From Stenotrophomonas sp. VV52 (GTDB lineage Bacteria; Pseudomonadota; Gammaproteobacteria; Xanthomonadales; Xanthomonadaceae), in contig NZ_KZ622864.1 in NCBI RefSeq assembly GCF_002893095.1, forward strand, positions 254,377 to 318,376: a stretch of DNA of 64,000 nt. The letters run 5' to 3'. Below, piece after piece: positions 47,194-57,652 of the stretch. The position numbers and the translations under genes were made by a program. The number at the start of each line of letters is the position of its first letter. The first letter of the stretch is position 1. Below the pieces are notes generated by a model. That model searched no databases, was not told where the DNA came from, and saw nothing but the letters and a program-made list of their open reading frames with translations.

Positions 47194-48036
47194 CTACGAT
47201 GCGACCACGGCACTTCCGGCCGTGGTGTGGAGCAACTCCAGTTCGTGCGGCTGCAGCTCGCGCCAGGCGCCCTTGCCCAGCGTCCCCAGTGCCAAGTGGC
47301 CGATCCCTACCCTTACCAAACGTAGAACACCGATCTGGAAGGCCGCCAGCAGGCGGCGGATGTGCCGGTTGCGGCCCTCTTCCAGCACCACTTCGAGCCA
47401 GGCGGTCTTTTCCCCGCTGCGCAGCAACCGCACCGCGCGTGCGCGCAGGAACTCGCCGTCGTCCTCGACCCCGGCGCGCAGCGCGGCCAGCTGGGTCTCA
47501 TCGGGAATGACGTCGACCTGCACGTGATAGGTCTTGTCCGGCCCGGTTTCCGGATCGGTCAGGCGGGCCGCCCACTCGGGATCGTTGCTGAACAGCAGCA
47601 GCCCCTCGCTGGCCTTGTCCAGGCGCCCCACCGGGGCCAGCCACGGCAGGCCAGCACCGTCGAAGCAGCGGTAGACGGTGTCGCGGCCACGCTCGTCCTG
47701 CGCGGTGGTGACCAGTCCGCGCGGCTTGTTGAGCATGATGTGGATGCGCCGGGCGCTGCCCAGCGGCTGGCCGTCGACGCGGACCACATGGCGGCCGTCG
47801 ACGATCGGGAACTCCGGGTTGTTGATGGTGCGGCCGTCGACCGTGACCCGGCCGTCGGCGATCCAGCGCGCGGCCTCGGTGCGTGAGCACAGCCCGGCCT
47901 TGGACAGTACCCGCGCCAGCCCGTGGCGCGGTGCATCGGGGGCGCGTGCGGTGCCGGCTCTGGCCGGGGTGGACGCACGCCGCGGGTCGCGGCGTGGTCG
48001 ATCAGGAGGCGCCGCGGGTGGCCGACGGGTGCTCAT
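47194..48036 (-). CDS. RsuA/RluB/RluE-family rRNA pseudouridine synthase
   Basis: A 280-residue enzyme that isomerises a uridine in rRNA. The first 40 residues are Arg/Pro-rich and probably disordered. An S4 RNA-binding domain follows (LARVLSKAGLCSRTEAARWIADGRVTV, about 38-66). The catalytic motif is VGRLDKASEGLLLFSND near 137 with the nucleophilic Asp, and LEEGRNRHIRRLLAAF is near 219. The short catalytic domain fits RluB, RluE or RluF; the target uridine cannot be named from sequence. It lies 19 bases downstream of an exported-protein gene. Confidence 0.9.
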   Translation of the reverse strand: MSTRRPPAAPPDRPRRDPRRASTPARAGTARAPDAPRHGLARVLSKAGLCSRTEAARWIADGRVTVDGRTINNPEFPIVDGRHVVRVDGQPLGSARRIHIMLNKPRGLVTTAQDERGRDTVYRCFDGAGLPWLAPVGRLDKASEGLLLFSNDPEWAARLTDPETGPDKTYHVQVDVIPDETQLAALRAGVEDDGEFLRARAVRLLRSGEKTAWLEVVLEEGRNRHIRRLLAAFQIGVLRLVRVGIGHLALGTLGKGAWRELQPHELELLHTTAGSAVVAS

Positions 48037-48055
48037 CGGTCGCAGCGCGCGGGTC

Positions 48056-48577
48056 TTACTTCTTGCCTTCCGGCTTGGTTTCAGCCGGGGCAGCCGGGGC
48101 CGGAGCGGCGGCAGCTGCCGGTGCCGGGCGCGCCTTGACCACGCGCACACCCTTGGCCTTCATCCAGGCGTCGAATTCCTCGGCGGTCATGCGCTTGCCG
48201 TTCTGGCTCATGTCGAAGCGCCACGGCGTGTTGTCGAATTCGGTCTGCGGCTTGTAGGCGGCCGGATCGTTCGGCTTCACCGCCGGTGCGCCCGGCATCG
48301 CCTTGGCGATGTTCTGGCAGCCGTCGATGCGCAGGCGCTGCAGCACGCGGTCCAGCGACTGCTGCTGGTCGAAGTTGGAGGTCAGCACGCCCGCCGGCAT
48401 GCCCAGCTGCACGTTGCGGATGTACAGCTCGTTGGCGACCGGTGCGATCGCGGTGGCCGGCAGCGGCAGCGGCGCTACGGCGGTAGCCGTGGCCGAGCAA
48501 TCCACGGCTGCGTAAGCGGTGGGAACCAGGGCCAGGCCGAGGGCGGCGGCCAGTGCGATACGCAGCATGGGATGCAT
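48056..48577 (-). CDS. Exported protein with RMTAEEFDAWMKA motif
   Basis: A 173-residue protein of unknown function. A signal peptide (MLRIALAAALGLALVPTAYA) precedes a mature region with two cysteines (CSAT and DGCQN) that may form a disulfide. The region around 110-150 holds WRFDMSQNGKRMTAEEFDAW, followed by a low-complexity Ala/Pro tail. About 22 of 31 residues match the C-terminus of the lipoprotein encoded at 46813-47109. Start ATG at 48577 or 48568. The pseudouridine synthase gene follows directly and may be co-transcribed. Confidence 0.75.
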   Translation of the reverse strand: MHPMLRIALAAALGLALVPTAYAAVDCSATATAVAPLPLPATAIAPVANELYIRNVQLGMPAGVLTSNFDQQQSLDRVLQRLRIDGCQNIAKAMPGAPAVKPNDPAAYKPQTEFDNTPWRFDMSQNGKRMTAEEFDAWMKAKGVRVVKARPAPAAAAAPAPAAPAETKPEGKK

Positions 48578-48691
48578 CCAGGAAAGAGGGTGACGCACCG
48601 AGTTTAACAGCGCCACAACCGCTTTCAAGATCCCACATTCAATGAATACGGCAACTTGTTGAATTTAATTCCAATTTATTGGAACGCACGC

Positions 48692-48725
48692 AAAAAAACA
48701 GGGCCCGGCATTGCCGGGCCCTGTC
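48692..48725 (-). terminator. terminator of the OmpA-family gene
   Basis: On the minus strand, ACAGGGCCCGGC AAT GCCGGGCCCTGT forms a 12-bp stem followed by TTTTTTTG, 24 bases after the stop. Confidence 0.94.
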
Positions 48726-48748
48726 CTGAGGCTGATGTTCCCGAACGA

Positions 48749-49837
48749 TCAGTTCTGGACGTTCAGCTCGGTACGACGGTTCTTCTCGCTCTTGCAGGCC
48801 GGGAAGGTCTGCGGGGTCTGCTCCAGCGGACGGCTCTCGCCATAACCGATCGGACCGGTCAGACGGCTGGCAGCAACGCCGTTCTGGGTCAGATAGTTGT
48901 ACACGGTGGTCGCACGACGCTCGGACAGCTTCTGGTTGTAGTCTTCCTTGCCGCACAGGTCGGTGTGGCCAGCCACTTCGACGCGCAGGTCCGGGTAACG
49001 CACCAGGATCTGGGTGGCTTCGCTCAGGATCGCCACGGCGTCCGGACGCAGGTTCGACTTGTCGAAGTCGAAGTTGACGCCCTTCAGGTCGATGGAGACC
49101 GGCACCGGGCAACCGTCCGGACCGATGGTCTGACCCGGCTGCGAATCCGGGCACTTGTCGTCGCAGTTGTTGACGCCGTCACCGTCGTCATCCAGGTCGG
49201 CGCAGCTCGGAGCAGCCGGCGGCGGAGCGACAACCGGGGCAGCCGGCGGCGGGCCCAGCGGGATCACGACGCCGACCGAGGCCAGCACGTCGCCGAACCA
49301 GCTTTCGTCCGGAGCAGCGATGCTCTTGTCGTCGAAGTCACCGCGGTAAGCCACTTCGGCACGGACTGCAACGCGCTTTTCGAAGGTGGTCTGCAGGCCG
49401 ACGCCGACCTTGGCGGCGAAGTTGCCGTCCTTGCGCTCACCCGGGCTGTCCGGCGACGGGAAGTTGTCGAACTCTTCTTCCGACTTCTGGTAGCCCAGGC
49501 CCATCAGAAGGTACGGGTTCCAGCCACGGCCGTCCTGGATGAAGTGGTAACGGGCATCGACCGACGCGCCGTACTGGCTCCAGTTCAGATCCTGGTTGGC
49601 GTCGAAGTTCGGGTTCTGGTAGTTCAGGTCGAAATCGAGCGACCAGTTCGGGCTGACGAACTTACCCAGGCCCAGGGTCACGAACGGAGCATCGTTGGTC
49701 AGACGGTCGCTATCCTGGAAGTTGAAGCCCGCCGAACCGGTCAGGTACCAGCGGTCATCAAAGGACGACTGCGCCGAAGCTGCCTGGGCAAACGCCAGGC
49801 CGCCCAGCAGCGCGGCAGTGAGGATCTTCTTGTTCAT
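48749..49837 (-). CDS. OmpA-family outer-membrane protein
   Basis: A 362-residue protein. Signal peptide residues 1-22 (ILTAALLGGLAFAQAASAQ). An N-terminal eight-strand beta barrel spans about 25-195 (WYLTGSAGFNFQDSDRL onward). A short Pro/Ala linker is followed by a calcium-binding thrombospondin type 3-like stretch (DLDDDGDGVNNCDDKCPDS near 217). The C-terminal OmpA peptidoglycan-binding domain is at about 255-355 (LRVEVAGHTDLCGKEDYNQKLSERRA). It should anchor the outer membrane to the cell wall. AGGAG lies 10 bases before the ATG. Confidence 0.93.
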   Translation of the reverse strand: MNKKILTAALLGGLAFAQAASAQSSFDDRWYLTGSAGFNFQDSDRLTNDAPFVTLGLGKFVSPNWSLDFDLNYQNPNFDANQDLNWSQYGASVDARYHFIQDGRGWNPYLLMGLGYQKSEEEFDNFPSPDSPGERKDGNFAAKVGVGLQTTFEKRVAVRAEVAYRGDFDDKSIAAPDESWFGDVLASVGVVIPLGPPPAAPVVAPPPAAPSCADLDDDGDGVNNCDDKCPDSQPGQTIGPDGCPVPVSIDLKGVNFDFDKSNLRPDAVAILSEATQILVRYPDLRVEVAGHTDLCGKEDYNQKLSERRATTVYNYLTQNGVAASRLTGPIGYGESRPLEQTPQTFPACKSEKNRRTELNVQN

Positions 49838-50207
49838 GTAATACAGCTCCTATTTCGGGGGTATGAAACCGGTAGAGGCATGGGCCAGCACTACTGCGTC
49901 GTTAAGACTGCCGATTCAGCACGCCACCGCCGCGAACATTATGCTCAGGGGAGTGAAGGCGATGTTAACGGTCACATAACATGTGAAATCGACCGCCAGA
50001 CCTCCACCGGTCCAGCTGGAGGCACCCTATACAGGTTGGTGAATTTCCGCAAGGCCCAACAATGACAAGGGTTTTGGGCACTTTCCCAAAGATTTCAACG
50101 ACTCGCTACAGTATTTGATGCAATTCGGCGGTGTGTCGCGATTCAGCTCAAAAACAGGTTTGAAAGCGTCCCTATGATGAACGTGTTTCACCTCTCCAGG
50201 AGCCGAT
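49838..50207. other. 370-base divergent intergenic region, ompA-like / oxidoreductase
   Basis: No gene is visible. On the minus side, TTAACA and CATAAT (near 49940-49970) could promote the OmpA gene, but the 19-base spacing is long. On the plus side, CAGGAG lies 7 bases before the oxidoreductase ATG. The centre (50040-50150) is AT-richer than the coding flanks. Confidence 0.4.
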
Positions 50208-51230
50208 ATGAACGCTGTAGGACTGACCCGCTACCTGCCCATCGACGACCCTGACGCGCTGCGCGATCTCGTCATTCCTGAACCGGGAGCGCCGCAGGGG
50301 CACGACCTGCTCGTGCGCGTTCACGCGGTGTCGGTGAATCCGGTGGACACCAAGCAGCGTGCGCCGCGTGCGGGTGAGGTGTCGCCACCGCGCATTCTCG
50401 GTTTTGACGCTTGCGGCACTGTTTTAGCGGTCGGCGCGCAGGTCACTGCCTTCGCGCCGGGCGATGAGGTGTATTACGCGGGCGATGTCACCCGCCCCGG
50501 CAGCAACGCACAGCTGCAGTGGGTGGATGAGCGGATCGTCGGACGCAAGCCGACCACGCTGGATTTCGCCGAATCGGCCGCGTTGCCGTTGACCGTGCTG
50601 ACCGCGTGGGAGCTGCTGTTCGAACGCATGCCGCTGCACTTCGATGATCGACGCCACGTCGGGCAGACGCTGCTGGTGATCGGCGGCGCCGGTGGCGTGG
50701 GTTCGATCGCGATCCAGCTGGCGCGCCACGCGGGATTCACCGTGGTCGCCACCGCATCCCGCGAGGATTCGGCGGAATGGTGCCGACGGATGGGCGCCGA
50801 CCATGTGGTCGACCATCGCCAGCCCTTGCCGGCGCAGCTGCAGGCGCTCGGTATCGCGCAGGTGGAGGTGGCGCTGAACCTGGCCGACACCGACCATTAT
50901 TGGGAAGTGCTGGGCGAACTGCTGGCTCCGCAGGGACATGTGGGACTGGTGGTGGAACCGCGCGGGCCGCTGCGGATCGGCGATCCCTACAAGGCCAAGT
51001 GCATCGGCATCCACTGGGAATTCATGTTCGCGCGCTCGCGGTTCCAGACCGCGGACATGATCGAGCAGCATCGCATCCTCAGCCGCGTGGCGAGCCTGGT
51101 CGACGCCGGGGAACTGCGCAGCACCGCGCATACCTCGCTGGGCACGATCAATGCGGCCAACCTGCGCGAAGCGCACCGGTTGCTGGAGGGCGGTGGGGTG
51201 ACCGGGAAGATCGTATTGGAGGGCTGGTGA
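50208..51230 (+). CDS. Zinc-type/quinone oxidoreductase-like MDR alcohol dehydrogenase family protein
   Basis: A 340-residue medium-chain dehydrogenase/reductase. The N-terminal GroES-like domain has VRVHAVSVNPVDTKQRAP near residue 37 and LGFDACGTVLAVG near 64. The NADP-binding motif is LVIGGAGGVGSIAIQLARHAG near 159. The structural-zinc cysteine cluster is absent, so a zinc-free quinone- or enone-reductase-like activity is more likely than a zinc alcohol dehydrogenase. The substrate is unknown. It stands alone, with a REP pair after the stop. Confidence 0.85.
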   Translation: MNAVGLTRYLPIDDPDALRDLVIPEPGAPQGHDLLVRVHAVSVNPVDTKQRAPRAGEVSPPRILGFDACGTVLAVGAQVTAFAPGDEVYYAGDVTRPGSNAQLQWVDERIVGRKPTTLDFAESAALPLTVLTAWELLFERMPLHFDDRRHVGQTLLVIGGAGGVGSIAIQLARHAGFTVVATASREDSAEWCRRMGADHVVDHRQPLPAQLQALGIAQVEVALNLADTDHYWEVLGELLAPQGHVGLVVEPRGPLRIGDPYKAKCIGIHWEFMFARSRFQTADMIEQHRILSRVASLVDAGELRSTAHTSLGTINAANLREAHRLLEGGGVTGKIVLEGW

Positions 51231-51243
51231 TCCGGGTTTCACC

Positions 51244-53422
<2,179 letters not shown>

Positions 53423-53423
53423 C

Positions 53424-53493
53424 GTAGTGCCGGCCGCTGGCCGGCTCTGCGCGGTGTGGGACCTGCCTGGAGCCGGCCGGCGGCCGGCACTAC
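53424..53493. repeat. inverted SMAG-like REP pair
   Basis: GTAGTGCCGGCCGCTGGCCG begins just after the fadH stop. Its inverted partner ends GGCGGCCGGCACTAC at 53493. Together they make a 70-base dimer like the one on the other side of fadH. Confidence 0.82.
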
Positions 53494-53511
53494 GGCTCAA
53501 ATGACCCCACC

Positions 53512-53544
53512 CCTGAACCTGAATGTCAAGCTTTCCGGTTCAGG
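53512..53544. repeat. inverted repeat upstream of the SleB-like gene
   Basis: CCTGAACC and GGTTCAGG are perfect 8-base arms separated by 17 bases. No T tract follows. It could be a protein-binding site or RNA hairpin. Confidence 0.4.
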
Positions 53545-53748
53545 ATGCGTTGCGAAATCCCCCCCTATCGTGCGCCAACTTTCCCGCTCACCACCCAGTT
53601 CGAGTGAGCGCGCGGCCCCCACGTCTTTCGGGAGCTGCTTACGGGCGGCCCCGATGGCCGCCTCCCCATGACGCCAAGTCGTACCCCCCGCCCCGTCCCG
53701 TTGATCGGATGGACAGCCAGGTGCGGCCCATACGGAGCAAGGAGATAC

Positions 53749-54207
53749 ATGAAACTGGCCTGGATACTCTGGCTGTCGCAATTGTTGCCCCAGCCGGCCG
53801 CCGATTCGTTGTGCCTGAGCACGACCGTCTACCTCGAAGCGCGTGACCAGACCCTGCGCGGCCAGCAAGCCGTTGCGGAAGTGGCACTGCGCCGCTTGGA
53901 CAGCGGGCTGTGGGGCGACTCGATGTGCAAGGTGGTGACCGCGCGCAAGCAGTTCGCCCCGACCATCGTCGCGCCCGGCACCCAGCTGGCCAACAGCGAT
54001 GCCTGGGAAGAAGCCATGACCGTGGCCTTCGATGCCGAGCGCAACTGGGCCCTGCCGGCCGGCGAGCGCAAGGAGATCGTGCCCGGGGCCAGCCACTTCG
54101 CGGCGCTGTCGATCGCCAACCCGAGCTGGCGCAACGCCTACCAGGTGGCCACCATCGGCGACCACACCTTCTATCGCGTGCAGAAACTCAAGCCACGCGC
54201 GTCGTAA
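53749..54207 (+). CDS. SleB-like cell-wall hydrolase family protein
   Basis: A 152-residue exported protein. A short hydrophobic N-terminus (MKLAWILWLSQLLPQPAA) should act as a signal peptide. The Hydrolase_2/SleB domain fills the rest, with TVYLEARDQTLRGQQAVAEV near residue 26. FAPTIVAP, WEEAMTVAFDA and PGASHFAAL are further family positions. Usually the motif continues EAxGE; here it is EARDQ, so the second acid is missing. Peptidoglycan hydrolysis is likely but unproven. AAGGAG lies 6 bases before the ATG. Confidence 0.8.
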   Translation: MKLAWILWLSQLLPQPAADSLCLSTTVYLEARDQTLRGQQAVAEVALRRLDSGLWGDSMCKVVTARKQFAPTIVAPGTQLANSDAWEEAMTVAFDAERNWALPAGERKEIVPGASHFAALSIANPSWRNAYQVATIGDHTFYRVQKLKPRAS

Positions 54208-54296
54208 CGGTCTGTTACGGCCATACCGTTGAGGATGCGGAGGCGGCTCTGGAATAGTGGGCCGTTCAACTTTCCCGCAATCCGACGGAGTTCCCC

Positions 54297-54908
54297 ATGA
54301 AGCTGTACAGCAAGCCCGGAGCCTGCTCCACCGCCGACCATATCGCCCTGCAGTGGACCGGCCAGCCCTATGAGGTGGAGCTGCTCGACAAGGACACGCT
54401 GAAGGCCCCGGCGTTCCTGGCGATCAACCCGGCTGGCGCGGTACCGGCGATCGTCGACGGCAGCTTCGTGCTGACCCAGAACTCGGCCATCATGGGCTAC
54501 ATCGCCGACAGCTACCCGCAGGCCGGGCTGGCCGGCGACGGCAGCCCGCAGCAGCGTGCCGAAGCCAACCGCTGGCTGGCCTTCGTCAATTCGGACGTGC
54601 ACCCGGCGTTCTCGCCGCTGTTCGGGCCGGGCAAGTTCATCGGCGACGAAGCGCAGTACGACGCGGTCCGCGACGCCGCCCGCAAGCGCCTGCGCGGCCT
54701 GTTCGAAACCGCCAACCGCCAGCTCGCCGACAAGCCCTGGCTGGCCGGTTTCCGCAGCTACGCCGACCCGTACTTCTACATCACCCTGCGCTGGGCGGCC
54801 GCCGCCAAGATCGACCTCAGCGGCCTGGACAACCTGGCCGCGTTCAAGACCCGCATGGAAGCCGACGCGGGCGTGAAGGCGGTCCTGCAGGCCGAAGGCC
54901 TGCAATAA
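54297..54908 (+). CDS. gst: Glutathione S-transferase (beta-like)
   Basis: A 203-residue cytosolic transferase that conjugates glutathione to electrophiles. The N-terminal thioredoxin fold has MKLYSKPGACSTADHIAL with Cys10, the catalytic-type cysteine of beta-class GSTs. NPAGAVPAIVDG near residue 46 holds the cis-Pro. The helical C-terminal domain has WLAGFRSYADPYFYITLRW near 147. The length is typical of beta-class enzymes. The GST ends with a hairpin terminator and faces the unrecognised gene downstream. Confidence 0.92.
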   Translation: MKLYSKPGACSTADHIALQWTGQPYEVELLDKDTLKAPAFLAINPAGAVPAIVDGSFVLTQNSAIMGYIADSYPQAGLAGDGSPQQRAEANRWLAFVNSDVHPAFSPLFGPGKFIGDEAQYDAVRDAARKRLRGLFETANRQLADKPWLAGFRSYADPYFYITLRWAAAAKIDLSGLDNLAAFKTRMEADAGVKAVLQAEGLQ

Positions 54909-54918
54909 AGCGCCCCCG

Positions 54919-54953
54919 CGAACGAAGCCCGGTGTGCCGAGGCTTCGTTCGTT
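54919..54953 (+). terminator. terminator of the GST gene
   Basis: Perfect 10-bp arms GAACGAAGCC / GGCTTCGTTC with an 11-base loop, followed by GTTTC. It lies between convergent genes, so it may serve both. Confidence 0.75.
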
Positions 54954-55448
54954 TCAGGCCGGTTGCGCGTCGCTCTGCAGCAACGCGCGGGTCTCCTCCA
55001 TCCAGCGGTTGGCCAGCGCCGGGCTCTTCGCCTTCGACACCGCCGCTGCCATGTCCGGCCACAGCTTTTCCAGTCCGGCCGCGTCGGTGCAGCGTTCGAT
55101 CTTGAGCTGCATGAAGTAGCCCTTCAGGCCCAGGTGCTTTCGCACCGACTCGCTCATCCAGTCATACAGCTGCTTGTACAGCAGCGGGTCCTGCTCGCGA
55201 CCGGCGGTGAGCGCGCGCGGCGCGCTCGGCGCCAGCGCGCCGCCGACCACTTCGATCAACCCCATCTCTGCCAGCTGCAGCAGCGCGTCATCCGGCGCGC
55301 GCAGCCCCGGCAACATGGCCGTCAGTTCATTGTCATCACGCTGACCATCGACCATCAGCAGAATGGAGCGCAGCCCCGGCAGCAGCCGACGCGCACGATC
55401 TTCGATTTCCTGACGGCCAGCGGCCGTCTTGGCATGGATGTACGCCAT
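54954..55448 (-). CDS. hypothetical protein, 164 residues
   Basis: I do not recognise a family. The protein has no signal peptide or membrane segment and should be cytoplasmic. The N-terminal half (RARRLLPGLRSILLMVDGQ and DDALLQLAEMGLIEVVGG) looks like a small winged-helix-type fold with helices and a short hairpin. The C-terminal half is mostly helical. A ribosome site (AGGGGGA) precedes the ATG at 55448; upstream frame is not protein-like. It converges with the GST gene, and the 210-base gap to prpE holds no gene. Confidence 0.7.
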   Translation of the reverse strand: MAYIHAKTAAGRQEIEDRARRLLPGLRSILLMVDGQRDDNELTAMLPGLRAPDDALLQLAEMGLIEVVGGALAPSAPRALTAGREQDPLLYKQLYDWMSESVRKHLGLKGYFMQLKIERCTDAAGLEKLWPDMAAAVSKAKSPALANRWMEETRALLQSDAQPA

Positions 55449-55658
55449 GTATTCCCCCTGTCCCACTTCTGCTGCCACGCCCTTCCCGGACATCTGAGCC
55501 CGGAGGTACGCCCCCTTGCGATCGCCTACTCCCCCGAGCAGCTGCCATCGGCAGGTTCGGCACATTGCCCCCGAAGCTTAACCGACGTTCATACATTGGG
55601 TTGGTGCAACGCATCAAGGGCCGGTGACCCGGGCATTGCATGCCCGGGCCCCGTGGCG

Positions 55659-57536
55659 TCAGCGCCCCAGCGCGCGTCGGATCTCGTCCAGCGCGCCCGG
55701 GTCGTCCAGGGTCGACAGGTCGCCGGGGTCGCGGTGTTCGGCCAGGGCCTGCAGCGAGCGGCGCAGCAGCTTGCCGGAGCGGGTCTTGGGCAGGGCGTTG
55801 ACCAGGTGGATGTGCGCCGGGCGCGCCACCGCGCCCAGGCTCTGGGTGACCCGCTGCATCATTTCGGCGACCACTGCGGCGCCCTCCTCGCCCACGGCCT
55901 GCTTGAGGGTGACGAACACCAGCGGCACCTGGCCCTTCAGTTCGTCCTTGACCCCGATCACCGCGGCTTCGGCCACCAGCGGATGCCCGGAAATGCACTC
56001 TTCGATTTCCCGGGTGCCGAGCCGGTGCCCGGCCACGTTGATCACATCGTCGGTGCGGCCGAGGATGAAGGTGTAGCCGTCCTCGTCTCGGATCGCCCAG
56101 TCCAGCGAGCTGTACAACAGCTCCTTGAAGTGGCTGAAGTAGCTCTGCAGGAAGCGCGCGTCGTCATTCCAGACCGTGCTCATGCAGCCCGGCGGCAGTG
56201 GCGGCACCATCACCAGCACGCCCTTCTGCCCCGGCTGCACTTCGGCGCCGGTGTTCTCGTCGATCACCTTCATCCGGTAACCGAGATTGGGGAAACCGGG
56301 CGATCCGAAACGCACCGGCTTGAGGTCCACGCCGGGCAGCAGGGTCAACGCCGGCCAGCCGGTTTCGGTCTGCCAGTAATTGTCGATGATCGGCTTGCCG
56401 AGCGCGTCGTTGATCCAGTGCGCGGTGGGTTCGTCGAGCGGCTCGCCGGCGAGGAACACATACTTGAGTGCGGCCAGGTCGTGGCGCTTGATGAAATCGG
56501 CGTCGTGCTTCTTCAGCACGCGGATCGCGGTGGGTGAGGAGAACAGCGTGCGCACGCCGTACTGTTCGCACAGCGCCCACCAGATGCCCGGGTCGGGATT
56601 CGTCGGCAATCCTTCGTACAACAGCGAGGTGCACCCGCCGATCAGCGGGCCGTACACGTTGTAGGAATGGCCGACGGCCCAGCCCACGTCCGAGGTGGAG
56701 AACATCACCTGGCCCGGCTTGCAGTCGAACACGGTTTCCATCGACTGCGCCATCGCCACTGCATAGCCGCCCACATCGCGCTGCACGCCCTTGGGCTTGC
56801 CGGTGGTGCCGGAGGTGTACAGCAGGTAGCTGGGCTCGCTCGATTCCAGCCACACCACCGGCACGTCCTGGTCGCCCACTTCGTCGCGCAGGGTGGCGTA
56901 GTCGACGTCGCGGCCGGGCACCTTCGGTTCGGCCGGGTCCAGACCACGCGACACGATCAATACATGCGGCGGCGGCGACTGCGCTTCGGCACAGGCCGCG
57001 TCGACCATGGCCTTGTACGGAATGACCTTGCCACCGCGCTTGCCGGCGTCGGCGGCGATCAGCAGCTTGGGCGCGGCATCATCGATGCGCAGCGCCAGGT
57101 TGTGCGCGGCAAAACCACCGAACACCACCGAGTGGATCGCGCCGATGCGCGCGCAGGCGAGCATCGCGAACACCGCCTCGGCCATGTTCGGCATATAGAT
57201 GACCACGCGGTCGCCGCGCTGCACGTCCAGGCGCTGCAGCACCGCGGCAAACGCGTTCACTTCGCGGTACAGCTCGCGATAGGTGATTTCGCGGGTGACG
57301 TTGGTTTCGGTGGAAATGGCCACCAGCGCAAGCTGGTCCGGGCGCTCGGCCAGGTGACGGTCGACCGCGTTGTAGCAGAGGTTGGTCTGGCCCCCGACGT
57401 ACCAGCGACGGAACGGCGGGTTGCTGTAGTCCAGCACCTGTTGCGGCGGCACGTGCCAGTAGATGCGGTGCGCTTCCTCGGCCCAGAAGGCTTCAGGTTC
57501 CTCGACCGATCGGCGGTAGACATCTTCGTAACGCAT
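55659..57536 (-). CDS. prpE: Propionyl-CoA synthetase-like acyl-CoA ligase
   Basis: A 625-residue ANL-superfamily ligase that activates propionate (or acetate) to the acyl-CoA through an acyl-AMP. The ATP motif is LLYTSGTTGKPKGVQRD near residue 235. The A5 motif is YWQTETGWP near 388, and the hinge is DEDGYTFILGRTDDVINVAGHRLGT near 485. The catalytic Lys is in KTRSGKLLRR near 592. The N-terminus AHRIYWHVPPQQVLDYSNPPFRRWYVGG is PrpE-like rather than Acs-like, and the length matches PrpE (about 628). No prpBCD genes are next to it. An AGGG ribosome site precedes the ATG at 57536. Confidence 0.88.
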   Translation of the reverse strand: MRYEDVYRRSVEEPEAFWAEEAHRIYWHVPPQQVLDYSNPPFRRWYVGGQTNLCYNAVDRHLAERPDQLALVAISTETNVTREITYRELYREVNAFAAVLQRLDVQRGDRVVIYMPNMAEAVFAMLACARIGAIHSVVFGGFAAHNLALRIDDAAPKLLIAADAGKRGGKVIPYKAMVDAACAEAQSPPPHVLIVSRGLDPAEPKVPGRDVDYATLRDEVGDQDVPVVWLESSEPSYLLYTSGTTGKPKGVQRDVGGYAVAMAQSMETVFDCKPGQVMFSTSDVGWAVGHSYNVYGPLIGGCTSLLYEGLPTNPDPGIWWALCEQYGVRTLFSSPTAIRVLKKHDADFIKRHDLAALKYVFLAGEPLDEPTAHWINDALGKPIIDNYWQTETGWPALTLLPGVDLKPVRFGSPGFPNLGYRMKVIDENTGAEVQPGQKGVLVMVPPLPPGCMSTVWNDDARFLQSYFSHFKELLYSSLDWAIRDEDGYTFILGRTDDVINVAGHRLGTREIEECISGHPLVAEAAVIGVKDELKGQVPLVFVTLKQAVGEEGAAVVAEMMQRVTQSLGAVARPAHIHLVNALPKTRSGKLLRRSLQALAEHRDPGDLSTLDDPGALDEIRRALGR

Positions 57537-57628
57537 GACAGCCCTCCCAGACAAAGCCATGGGATCGAGCATAGTCCGATGGCAGCCGGCAGACCGTCCG
57601 ACCTTGGTCGTACGGCACGCGTGCGTGG

Positions 57629-57652
57629 TTGCCGGCCGGCGGCCGGCACTAC
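57629..57652 (-). repeat. SMAG-like REP palindrome
   Basis: On the minus strand GTAGTGCCGGCCGCCGGCCG then GCAAC. It lies between rluA and prpE and overlaps the rluA stop region by a few bases. Confidence 0.75.

Larger units (their letters stand above)
53423..53748 (+). other. 326-base gap with REP pair and inverted repeat
   Basis: The left third is a SMAG-like dimer. The remainder holds an 8-bp inverted repeat (53512-53544) and a sequence with no coding potential that I can support. Short frames here are not protein-like. Confidence 0.5.

Noticed and set aside
55628..55649. Palindrome CCCGGGCA-TTGCA-TGCCCGGG downstream of prpE as a terminator
   Set aside because: The stem is good but there is no T tract on either side, so I do not list it as a terminator.
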